DNA from: JACVRM01 sp046262315
GTDB taxonomy: Bacteria > Actinomycetota > Thermoleophilia > Gaiellales > Gaiellaceae
Direction: 5' to 3'
DNA: 6,681 nucleotides
Assembly (NCBI GenBank): GCA_046262315.1
Contig: JBHEMZ010000122.1
Span: 1 to 6,681 of the forward strand
Shown here: positions 1-6,280 of the stretch, in pieces
How the letters are laid out: the number at the start of each line of letters is the position of its first letter
Numbering within the stretch: position 1 is the stretch's first letter
Position numbers and translations under genes: made by a program
Notes under the pieces: generated by a model
Told to the model about the DNA's origin: nothing
Database searches by the model: none
What the model saw: the letters and a program-made list of their open reading frames with translations, nothing else

Positions 1-630
1 GAACCGGACGTCGGGCGCGAGCCGCGCGGCGGCAAGAATCGTTTCCACCCCGTGCAACGGGATGAGCTTGCCGACGAAGAGGGCCTCGAACGGTGTCGTC
101 GGCTGGCGGGCCGGCTGGAAGAGGCGCTCCTCGGCGCCTACGAAGCAGACCGTCAGACGCTCCGCCGGCAAGCCGGCGAGCTCGGCGAGGTAGCGTGCAT
201 TCGCTTCCGTGTCGGCCACGACCAGATCGGCCGAGCGCAGCGCCCTCCGGTCGAGCGCCTTGAGCGCGCGCGCCGCCGGGGACCGCGGCCGGAAGCGGCG
301 CCGGTCCTCCACCAGCGTGTCGTACAGCGAAACGAGGGGGTTGAAAACCACCGGGCGCCCGCGCGCGACGCGCCGCGCGGCCGGCAGGTCAGCGTGGCCC
401 GGATAGCCGATGAGCAGCGCGTCCGCTTCGCCGGCGCTCGCGCGCGCAAGGCGTAGCTCGGCCCGCCCGAGACGCAGCGCCGCGATGGAACCGGCGCGCC
501 ACTTATGCTCTTCCTCCCACACGGGCTCGTTCCGCTCGAGCACCTCCACGCCCGCGCGTCGCAGCGCCGAGATGACCTGTGCGTTGCGCGGATAGCGTCG
601 TTCGTAGGTGCCGAAGAGGAGGATCCTCAG
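1..630 (-). CDS. Family 4 (GT4) glycosyltransferase, N-terminal part; 3' end outside window
   Basis: An open frame of 210 codons with no stop runs off the left edge. The protein begins LRILLFGTYERRYPRN (first residue Met if CTG initiates), a Rossmann-type first strand typical of GT-B glycosyltransferases. At about residues 185-200 it has FVGKLIPLHGVETILAA, the hinge and start of the C-terminal domain in GT4 enzymes (compare FVGRLxPEKGxxxLLEA). The sugar-nucleotide-binding domain with the E(x7)E motif would lie beyond the edge. By family it should transfer a sugar from a nucleotide donor to a glycan or lipid at the cytoplasmic face of the membrane; the substrate cannot be told. It is the last visible gene of the leftward operon. 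No in-frame ATG or GTG precedes the conserved N-terminus. CTG at 630-628 overlaps the upstream TGA (629-627) and has a Shine-Dalgarno sequence, so CTG is the likely start. Confidence 0.85.
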   Translation of the reverse strand, partial: MRILLFGTYERRYPRNAQVISALRRAGVEVLERNEPVWEEEHKWRAGSIAALRLGRAELRLARASAGEADALLIGYPGHADLPAARRVARGRPVVFNPLVSLYDTLVEDRRRFRPRSPAARALKALDRRALRSADLVVADTEANARYLAELAGLPAERLTVCFVGAEERLFQPARQPTTPFEALFVGKLIPLHGVETILAAARLAPDVRF

Positions 631-1565
631 CCGAGGAACTCCTCGACGAGTGAGTCTGCGCGCTCGCGCTCCGCGGCGCGCTCCTCGTGCAGGCTCGTCA
701 CCAGCTCCCCGACCAGGCCGAGAGAGAAGAGCTGAATGCCGACCACGACGAGCAGCACTCCAAGCGTCAAGAGGGGACGGTGGCCGATCGCCTCGCCGCT
801 CGCCTTCAGCACGCTGAGGTAGGCGAGCAGGACGAAGCCGATTGCACCCAGCGCCAGGCCGAGGCCGCCGAAGAGGTGCAGCGGCCGGTAGCGATAGCGG
901 CCCATGAAGGTCACCGTCAGCAGATCGAAGAACCCGCGCAGGTAGCGCTCCATGCCGTAGCGCGAGCGGCCGTGCGGCCGGGGCCGGTGGGCGACCGGCA
1001 CCTCTGCGACCCGGAAGCCGCGGTAGTGGGCGAGCACGGGAATGAAGCGGTGCAGCTCGCCGTAGAGGCGCAGGTCGCGCACGACCTCCGCGCGGTACGC
1101 CTTGAGGCCGCAGTTGAGATCGTGGAGCTGCAGGCCCGAGAGCCGCCCGGTGACGACGTTGAAGAGGCGCGAGAGAAACCGCCGCCGCCGCGGGTCGCGC
1201 CGGCGTGTCTTCCAGCCGGAGACGAGGTCGAAGCCCTCGTCGAGTTTCGTCAGCAGGCGCGGGAGCTCGGCGGGGTCGTCCTGAAGGTCGCCGTCGATGG
1301 TCGCCACCACCTCGCCGCGCGCGGCCGCGAAGCCCGCCGCCAGTGCGCTCGCTTTGCCGTAGTTTCGCCGCAACCGTACGACCCGCACGGCCGGCTCGCG
1401 GGCGTGCAGGCGTGTGAGCGCCGCGAAGGTGCCGTCGGAGGAGCCGTCGTCGACGAACAGCGCCTCCCACTCCTCGCCGAGCGGGTCGAGCGCAGCCTGG
1501 ATCTCCTCGTAGAGCAATACCACGCTGCGCTCCTCGTCGCGAACCGGGACGACCACGGAGATCAC
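627..1565 (-). CDS. Family 2 glycosyltransferase, dolichol/polyprenyl-phosphate sugar transferase type (DPM1/GtrB-like)
   Basis: A 312-residue protein. Residues 1-225 form a GT-A catalytic domain: SVVVPVRDEE at 3-12, the nucleotide-binding VDDGSSDGT at 38-46, a DGD metal site at 91-93, then QDDP at 95-98. DLNCGLKAYR at 149-158 and HRPRPHGRSRYG at 193-204 are typical of polyprenyl-phosphate mannosyl/glucosyltransferases. Two membrane helices follow (about 231-253 and 265-288), then a charged cytoplasmic tail. This layout matches enzymes that move a sugar from a nucleotide donor to a polyprenyl phosphate, making lipid-linked sugars for use outside the membrane. The start is GTG at 1565, just before the first beta strand; no strong Shine-Dalgarno is visible. 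The gene begins 32 bases after the sortase stop and overlaps the next gene by three bases, so the three are probably co-transcribed. Donor sugar and final acceptor are unknown. Confidence 0.93.
   Translation of the reverse strand: MISVVVPVRDEERSVVLLYEEIQAALDPLGEEWEALFVDDGSSDGTFAALTRLHAREPAVRVVRLRRNYGKASALAAGFAAARGEVVATIDGDLQDDPAELPRLLTKLDEGFDLVSGWKTRRRDPRRRRFLSRLFNVVTGRLSGLQLHDLNCGLKAYRAEVVRDLRLYGELHRFIPVLAHYRGFRVAEVPVAHRPRPHGRSRYGMERYLRGFFDLLTVTFMGRYRYRPLHLFGGLGLALGAIGFVLLAYLSVLKASGEAIGHRPLLTLGVLLVVVGIQLFSLGLVGELVTSLHEERAAERERADSLVEEFLG
639..644 (-). promoter_or_regulatory. Ribosome binding site for the GT4 gene
   Basis: On the minus strand this reads GAGGAG, eight bases before the proposed CTG start at 630. 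It lies inside the last codons of the upstream glycosyltransferase, as expected for a translationally coupled pair. It supports initiation at the rare CTG codon, because no ATG, GTG or TTG stands at a suitable distance in that frame. Confidence 0.55.
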
Positions 1566-1588
1566 GGCGGGAGCCTATGACACTGCGC

Positions 1589-1608
1589 CGTTGTCAGTTA
1601 CGACAACG
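1589..1608 (-). repeat. Stem-loop spanning the sortase stop codon
   Basis: A perfect 7-bp inverted repeat (CGTTGTC and GACAACG) with a 6-base loop. The loop contains the sortase stop codon TAA (1600-1598 on the minus strand). There is no T-run after it, so it is not a classical intrinsic terminator. It could act in mRNA processing or partial attenuation between the sortase and the downstream glycosyltransferases. The pairing is plain in the sequence; the role is inferred. Confidence 0.45.
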
Positions 1609-2326
1609 CAACGCTCGCTGTCGCGGACAGCTCCGTGCCGCGGTAGGCGTACGCCGAGCCGCCTCTCGGAATGACTCGCACAGGCCGGGCGTATGCGATG
1701 TAGCGCTGGGAGGCGAAGAAGCGGGGATGGCACGCCTGAAGCGCGATCTCCTCGCGGCCACGTGAGCGAAGGACGGCCAGCTCGGTTGCATCGACGATGC
1801 GGTGCCCGCGGATCCGATACTCGAACGTGGCGTAGGGGACCTCGATCGTGACGCGATCGCCGGCTCGCAGGTCGTCGATCTCCGCGAACGGCGCGGAGTA
1901 CGTCGTACGGTGGCCCGCGATGTAGACGAGCTTGCCCTCGCCGGGCAGGAACGTGCTCGTCTCCCGCGCCGGTCCCTTCTTCAGGGTATCGGTCTCCGTC
2001 CCGTTGACGAGCACCATGTTCAGGCCGAGGCGCGGGACCGCGATCCGCCCGATCGGATCTCCTTCGTGCAGCGAGCGGCGGTATCGCCGCGCTGCATCGG
2101 CGATCACGAGCTCGTATTGCTCGGGCGACTCCGTCTGCAGAACGGGGAGCGTGAACCGGGTGACCTTGTCCGAGTACTCGCGCTTCAGCTCGCGTTGTTG
2201 CCGGTAGGTGTAGAGGGCCGTGAACGGGTCCTGCCAGCGCCAGACGAGCACGACCCAGACGAGCATGCCGGCGCCCCCGACGATCATCGCGGTGCCCAGC
2301 CAGCGGAGCAGGGGACGCAGGTTCAC
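1598..2326 (-). CDS. Sortase, membrane-anchored, class E/D-like
   Basis: A 242-residue protein with one N-terminal membrane helix (about 12-32), a linker, and a sortase beta-barrel from about residue 88. The signature TLKKGP (114-119) and AGHRTTYSAPFAEIDDL (137-153) supply the catalytic His139. LQACHPRFFASQRYIAYARPV holds catalytic Cys199 and Arg208. Sortases cleave a C-terminal sorting motif (LPxTG or LAxTG type) and attach the protein to the cell wall or to another protein. The AGHRTTYxxPF block looks most like class E enzymes of actinobacteria, but class D cannot be ruled out. The residue before Cys is Ala where many sortases have Thr. The reading frame stays open upstream within the preceding gene, but the GTG at 2326, four bases after that gene's stop, gives the proper N-terminus: a few residues, then the membrane helix. 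No clear Shine-Dalgarno is seen. No sorting-signal protein lies in the window. Confidence 0.92.
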   Translation of the reverse strand: MNLRPLLRWLGTAMIVGGAGMLVWVVLVWRWQDPFTALYTYRQQRELKREYSDKVTRFTLPVLQTESPEQYELVIADAARRYRRSLHEGDPIGRIAVPRLGLNMVLVNGTETDTLKKGPARETSTFLPGEGKLVYIAGHRTTYSAPFAEIDDLRAGDRVTIEVPYATFEYRIRGHRIVDATELAVLRSRGREEIALQACHPRFFASQRYIAYARPVRVIPRGGSAYAYRGTELSATASVALS

Positions 2327-2330
2327 CGAC

Positions 2331-4169
2331 TCATTGTGCGTGACGCGGCCGTCGGCGGGCGATCCTCGCCACGAATGGCAGCGGCGAGTGCCGCTCCGAA
2401 GGCTTCGGGTAGGCGCCGTAGCGTCCGAGCGCGAGCGCGGAGAGCTGTGCGGCCGCGGCGAGCCACAGGGCCGCGATGAGGACCGGCAGCATGCCGACGT
2501 AGCCGACGGCGCCGAGCTGGGCGAGATACCACGGCGCGTCGAAGCCGAGTTCGAAGCGCACACCGAGCGAACCCAGCAGCAGCAGCGGGCCGGCGAGGCC
2601 TGCGGCGAGCGCCAGCGCACGAAGGGCGACGTGGACCGCCCGCAGGCGTGGCAGCCAGAGCCACGCGTGCAGCGACGGGAGTACGAAGAGCAGCGCGAAC
2701 GGGTTCGCAATCGCGGTCACGATGCCCACGATCGCGAGCAGTGCGAGCGCCGCCGCGTAGCCGCTGAGCTCTTCCTCGGGGCTCGGCGGCCGCCGGCGTG
2801 TGAGGCGCAGCCGCGCCACCAGCCAGGCGGCGGTGACGACGGCTCCGAAGGCACCGAGCGTGCGCACCGGCCAGTCGGTGGCGGCTCCGCTGTAGGGCGA
2901 AAGGGGTCGCGGCACACCTTCCGCCCAGAGGCCGGCCGCGCCGAAGAGCCAGAATGCGAGTGCGGCGAAAAGCCAGAATCCGGCTCGGCGCCCGAGCGAT
3001 CGTGCGGCCCCGAACAGCGGGAGGCCGCGCCGGACAGAGCGGATGACGAGGTCGGCAACGGCGAGTAGGAACGGCACGAGCGCGGCGAGGAGCGCCAGCT
3101 CGACCACCCAGCCGGCGACGAAGCGCGAGCCCAGGTACAGGTACGTGACGGGTCCGCGCTCGAGCTCGATGCCACGGTCGACCGCCTCAACGAGAGCCTG
3201 CGCGGACGAGCCGAGTTCGGCGAGGCGGGTCGCCGACAGGCGCTCCGGGCCGTCCCCGAAGGGCTCAGGTGGACGCGCATCCGCAGTCGTCAAGGTCAGC
3301 GCCGCGATGCCGTGGCCGGCGAACGGAGCATGCTCGTAGAGGCTGAACGGAAACGCCAGGTCGACGAGCTGGCCGACGACGCCAGTGCGCCGCGGAGCGC
3401 GGCCGGTCACCTCGCGTACTCTCGCGCTCGCCGTCACGACGAGACCGGGTGCGGGCGACCGGCGGCTCTCCGAGGCGATGTCGAGGCGCGCCCGCCGGCG
3501 GCCTCCGAGCGCTGTCAGGTTCACAACTGCGACCAGCCGGCGGGCGAGCTCGGGACGCTCGAGCAGTCGCCGCGCTCCGAGCGCGCCAAACGCGCCGCCG
3601 TCGGTCGAGACGAAGACGATCGTGTGCGTCGGCTGCACTGCTCCACCGCCCGCCTCGATGCTCGCAATCCCGTACAGGCGCGCCAGCTCCAGGAGCGCGG
3701 CGGTACCCGAGGCGTTGTCGTCGGCGCCTGGGCCCTCTCCTCTGTTGTCGCGGTGCGCAAGCACCGCCACGACGCCGGTCGAGCGCCCGCGCGCCGTGGC
3801 TGTCAGGTTCTCCAGTTCTCGGCGCGTCTCGCCCGGCGGCCGCTCGGAGAAGCGGTCCCGTTCGACCGCGTAGCCGTACTCCTCGAACCGGGCGGCAACC
3901 CACCCGGCGGCGGCGCGCGCGGACTCGGAGCCGGGTGATCGGTCCGGGAACTGGGTGGCGAACGAGCGGGCGGCCTCGTACGCGGACGGGCCGTCGAAGG
4001 CGGGGGGCGGCCCCGGCGGCAGGGCCGCAGGGCGCGAGACCGCGAAGCCGATCGCGAGCGCCGGCACCGCCAGCAGCGCGGCCCCGAGCCGGTAGACGCG
4101 GGCGTTGACCGGCCGGTCGACGGAGCCGGCCCGCCGCCGCTGCCGGGATGCGCGCGGGAGGCCTGGCAT
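2331..4169 (-). CDS. Multi-pass membrane protein with M28 peptidase-like domain lacking key catalytic residues
   Basis: A 612-residue protein. An Arg-rich N-terminus precedes a signal-anchor helix (about 27-45). Residues 60-335 resemble an M28 (aminopeptidase Y/S-like) domain, probably outside the cell, and about seven or eight hydrophobic segments lie between 345 and 585. M28 enzymes bind two metal ions through His, Asp, Glu, Asp and His. Here His139 (LAHRDN), Asp150 (GADDNASG) and His280 (YEHAPFAGHGIAA) are in place. The usual (D)GEExG, with catalytic and ligand Glu, is replaced by DGGAFG (190-195), and the Asp of NLDMxG by Thr219 (NLTALGG). Hydrolase activity therefore looks lost or changed. 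M28 domains fused to membrane bundles occur elsewhere (ER metallopeptidase 1 type). It is the first gene of the leftward operon, with the sortase four bases downstream. ATG at 4169 is used because no other in-frame start precedes the helix. The exact role is unknown. Confidence 0.85.
   Translation of the reverse strand: MPGLPRASRQRRRAGSVDRPVNARVYRLGAALLAVPALAIGFAVSRPAALPPGPPPAFDGPSAYEAARSFATQFPDRSPGSESARAAAGWVAARFEEYGYAVERDRFSERPPGETRRELENLTATARGRSTGVVAVLAHRDNRGEGPGADDNASGTAALLELARLYGIASIEAGGGAVQPTHTIVFVSTDGGAFGALGARRLLERPELARRLVAVVNLTALGGRRRARLDIASESRRSPAPGLVVTASARVREVTGRAPRRTGVVGQLVDLAFPFSLYEHAPFAGHGIAALTLTTADARPPEPFGDGPERLSATRLAELGSSAQALVEAVDRGIELERGPVTYLYLGSRFVAGWVVELALLAALVPFLLAVADLVIRSVRRGLPLFGAARSLGRRAGFWLFAALAFWLFGAAGLWAEGVPRPLSPYSGAATDWPVRTLGAFGAVVTAAWLVARLRLTRRRPPSPEEELSGYAAALALLAIVGIVTAIANPFALLFVLPSLHAWLWLPRLRAVHVALRALALAAGLAGPLLLLGSLGVRFELGFDAPWYLAQLGAVGYVGMLPVLIAALWLAAAAQLSALALGRYGAYPKPSERHSPLPFVARIARRRPRHAQ
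4103..4122. repeat. 20-base imperfect palindrome near the divergent promoter region
   Basis: The sequence cgttgaccggccggtcgacg is self-complementary except for one mismatched pair; its inner 12 bases (gaccggccggtc) are a perfect palindrome. It lies about 50-65 bases inside the leftward membrane-protein gene and about 100 bases before the response regulator start. It could be an operator, but OmpR-family regulators usually bind direct repeats, and GC-rich coding DNA makes such palindromes by chance fairly easily. Confidence 0.35.
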
Positions 4170-4220
4170 AGGCCGGCTATAGTAGGTCCAAGCTCCGCCG
4201 CGAGCGTGCTTCTGCCGCTC
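4170..4220. promoter_or_regulatory. Divergent intergenic region with candidate -10 elements
   Basis: This 51-base gap must hold the start signals for both transcription units, unless they lie inside the opposing gene. The only AT-rich spot is ctatagta (4177-4184). On the plus strand TATAGT (4178-4183) matches the TATAAT consensus at five of six positions and would start RNA near 4190, about 30 bases before the regulator ATG. On the minus strand the same spot offers TATAGC (4181-4176) six bases before the ATG at 4169, which would give a nearly leaderless mRNA. No convincing -35 hexamer stands at 16-18 bases for either, and neither start codon has a clear Shine-Dalgarno. The assignment is tentative. 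Confidence 0.3.
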
Positions 4221-4919
4221 ATGCCCGACCTCTCGACCATTCTCCTCGTCGATGACGAGGAATCGATCCAGAAGCTGCTGACCTTTCCGCTCGAGCGCGA
4301 CGGCTTCCGCGTCGTCGCGGCCCGGGACGGCGAGGAGGCGCTGGAACGCTTCGCCGGCGAGCGCGTCGACCTAGTTGTGCTCGATGTGATGCTCCCCAAG
4401 CTGGACGGCCTCGAGGTGTGCCGGCGCCTGCGAGCGACGAGCTCGGTGCCGATCCTGATGCTGACGGCCCGCGACGACGAGCTGGACAAGGTGCTCGGCC
4501 TCGAGCTCGGTGCGGACGACTACATGACGAAGCCCTTCTCGGTGCGCGAGTTCCGCAGCCGCGTGCGGGCACTGCTTCGACGTGCGTCCGCCCCGCGGCA
4601 CGAACCGGGCAGCGACGAGGTCATCGTGGTGGAAGGTCTGCGCGTCGACCCGACGCGCAGACGCGTGGAGGTGCGCGGCGAGCGGGTCGAGCTCACGTAC
4701 GTCGAGTTCGAGCTTTTGCGGGCCATGGCCGAGCGGCCCGGCCGGGTCTTCACCCGCCAGGCGCTGCTCGAGCGGTTGTGGGGCGACTCGGACTACCGCG
4801 ACCCGCGCACGATCGACGTCCACGTCCGCCACCTCCGCGAGAAGCTCGAGCGTGATCCCGGCCGGCCCGAGTACATCTTCACCGTGCGGGGAGTCGGCTA
4901 CCGCTTTCGGGACCTGTGA
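4221..4919 (+). CDS. Two-component response regulator, OmpR/PhoB family
   Basis: A 232-residue protein with a receiver domain at about 5-120 and a winged-helix DNA-binding domain at about 135-231. The receiver has the acidic pair Asp11-Asp12 (LLVDDEES), the phospho-acceptor Asp55 (DLVVLDVMLP), Thr82 (LMLTARDD), Tyr101 and Lys104 (GADDYMTKPF): every residue needed for phosphorylation and switching is present. The C-terminal part carries the family pattern LTYVEFELLRAMAERPGRVFTRQALLERLWG, split around 158-188, and ends with TVRGVGYRF. It should be phosphorylated by the adjacent kinase and bind promoter DNA. ATG at 4221 is preferred because it sits six residues before the first strand; an in-frame GTG at 4206 would add five residues. 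No Shine-Dalgarno is obvious for either. Its stop overlaps the kinase start. It is divergent from the envelope operon, which makes that operon and its own promoter the first candidate targets. Confidence 0.96.
   Translation: MPDLSTILLVDDEESIQKLLTFPLERDGFRVVAARDGEEALERFAGERVDLVVLDVMLPKLDGLEVCRRLRATSSVPILMLTARDDELDKVLGLELGADDYMTKPFSVREFRSRVRALLRRASAPRHEPGSDEVIVVEGLRVDPTRRRVEVRGERVELTYVEFELLRAMAERPGRVFTRQALLERLWGDSDYRDPRTIDVHVRHLREKLERDPGRPEYIFTVRGVGYRFRDL
4636..4662 (+). repeat. Perfect 12-bp inverted repeat with 3-base loop inside the response regulator gene
   Basis: GTCTGCGCGTCG is followed after three bases (acc) by its exact reverse complement. It sits in the linker/first strands of the DNA-binding domain (around residues 139-147). 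Such a long GC-rich hairpin within coding sequence could slow translation or stall reverse transcriptase or polymerase, or may be a by-product of Arg- and Val-rich GC codons. The repeat itself is certain; any function is speculative. Confidence 0.5.
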
Positions 4920-6280
4920 TGCGGCTCGGCGTCGGCGTTCGGCTCGGGCTTGTGCTCCTGGGGCTGATCCTCGTGGTGCTCGGCATCGTGTACGGCCTGG
5001 TGGTGCCTTCCCTCGAGGACCGCGTGGTCGACTCGCGTCGCGCGCAGCTCGAGCGGTCTGCGTTGCTTCTCCGGCAGGTGTACGGCGGCGCCACCTACGC
5101 GGAGCCGTTCGTGGAGACGGCTGCAAACTCGACCGGGGCCCGTGCGCTCGTGCTCCAGGAGTTCGACCCGGAGTACCTGGGGGTATTCGAGGACTCTCTC
5201 GACTCGCAGCAGCTCGACCTGGCGAACGACAGGGTGGCGCTCGCTGCTTACCGGTCGGGAGGCCTTCGGACCGGAACAGTCATGCGTGGCGGAACGCGGT
5301 TCATCGAGGTGGCGGTTCCGCTCGAAGACGGAACACAGGTGCTGCTGCTCTCAGCGTCACTTCGGGAGTCGCTCGGCACGGTGGACTTCGTCGAGCGGCG
5401 GCTGCTCACCGCGGGCGCGATCGCCCTGCTCGTCGCCCTTATCCTGGGGGTGGGGGCAGCAACGCTGCATGCCCGCCGCATCCGGCGGCTCGAGCGGTCG
5501 GTTGACCGCATCGCTCGTGGACAATTCGACGAGCCGGTCACCGACCGCGGCTCCGACGAGCTTGGCCAGCTCGCCGCGGCGTTCGAGCGCATGCGCGACC
5601 GGCTCGCGACGCTCGATCATGCGCGCCGTGAGTTCGTGGCGAATGCGTCGCACGAGCTGCGAACGCCGATTTTCGCTCTCGGAGCGGCCCTGGAGCTGGT
5701 CGACGACGAGGAGCTGGATGAGGCGACACGGGACGAGTTCGTGACGACGGCTCGCGAGCAGGTTGAGCGGCTCACGCGCCTGGCCTCCGATCTGCTCGAC
5801 CTCTCGCGGCTGGATGCAGGGCGCGTGTCGGTGGAGGTGCAGCCTGTCGACTTGGACGATGCCGCGGCGGCACTCGCAGCCGAGTTCGAGGCAGCGGCGC
5901 GGGCTGAAGGGCATCCGCTCGTGCTCGAGCAGAACGGCCGAGTTCCTGCGGTTGGGGACGCCGACCAAGTGCTCCGCGTCGGGCGCGCGCTCGTCGAGAA
6001 CGCCCTTCGCCACACACCCCCCGGCACGCGGGTATGCGTGCGGGCAGAGCGACAGGGCGGTGCCGCAGTACTCGAGGTCGAGGACGACGGTCCGGGGATT
6101 CCGCCGGAGCACCTCCAGCACGTGTTCGACCGTTTCTACCGTGTGGACAGCGCCCGGGCGCACGGCAGCGGGCTGGGACTCGCGATCGCCCGCGAGCTGG
6201 CCGAGCTGATGAATGGGAACCTCGAACTTGTGGCAAGCCCGCGGCGAACTGTGTTCACATTGCGGCTTCCCACGGCGTAA
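4919..6280 (+). CDS. Membrane sensor histidine kinase (HAMP, HisKA, HATPase_c)
   Basis: A 453-residue protein. Helix 1 (about 8-30) and helix 2 (about 162-183) enclose a sensor region of about 130 residues outside the membrane with no domain I recognise. A HAMP linker (184-236; RRIRRLERSVDRIARGQFDEPV, shown in part) leads to the dimerisation helix with phospho-acceptor His245 in ASHELRTP. The ATP-binding domain has the N box (GRALVENALRHT, Asn361), G1 (EDDGPGIP, 388-395), F box (FDRFYRVD) and G2 (GSGLGLAIA, 416-424). All motifs for autophosphorylation are intact, so it should phosphorylate the regulator encoded just upstream. ATG at 4919 overlaps the regulator's TGA by one base; a GTG directly before it (4916) is in frame and would add one residue. 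The overlap implies translational coupling. The signal is unknown; the envelope genes nearby make a cell-surface cue plausible. Confidence 0.96.
   Translation: MRLGVGVRLGLVLLGLILVVLGIVYGLVVPSLEDRVVDSRRAQLERSALLLRQVYGGATYAEPFVETAANSTGARALVLQEFDPEYLGVFEDSLDSQQLDLANDRVALAAYRSGGLRTGTVMRGGTRFIEVAVPLEDGTQVLLLSASLRESLGTVDFVERRLLTAGAIALLVALILGVGAATLHARRIRRLERSVDRIARGQFDEPVTDRGSDELGQLAAAFERMRDRLATLDHARREFVANASHELRTPIFALGAALELVDDEELDEATRDEFVTTAREQVERLTRLASDLLDLSRLDAGRVSVEVQPVDLDDAAAALAAEFEAAARAEGHPLVLEQNGRVPAVGDADQVLRVGRALVENALRHTPPGTRVCVRAERQGGAAVLEVEDDGPGIPPEHLQHVFDRFYRVDSARAHGSGLGLAIARELAELMNGNLELVASPRRTVFTLRLPTA

Noticed and set aside
153..449. Open frame on the minus strand at the left edge
   Set aside because: It is an out-of-frame shadow of the GT4 gene, which runs through the whole region in a different frame.
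687..1580. Long open frame on the plus strand (about 297 codons)
   Set aside because: It is antisense to the clear family 2 glycosyltransferase, has the composition of a GC-rich shadow frame and shows no family motif.
2327..2710. N-terminal extension of the sortase frame by 128 residues
   Set aside because: The extension is Arg/Ser/Cys-rich, lies fully inside the upstream gene in another frame, and the GTG at 2326 gives a normal sortase N-terminus.
2220..3068. Long open frame on the plus strand (about 282 codons)
   Set aside because: Antisense to the M28-like membrane protein; low-complexity Arg/Glu/Gln-rich translation without motifs.
3312..3938. Open frames on both strands over the M28 domain
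   Set aside because: All are alternative frames of the recognised domain and lack motifs or ribosome binding sites.
4371..5126. Long minus-strand frame over the two-component genes
   Set aside because: Antisense to two well-supported genes and crossing their junction; no motif.
5357..6163. Long minus-strand frame over the kinase
   Set aside because: Antisense shadow of the HAMP, HisKA and ATPase region.
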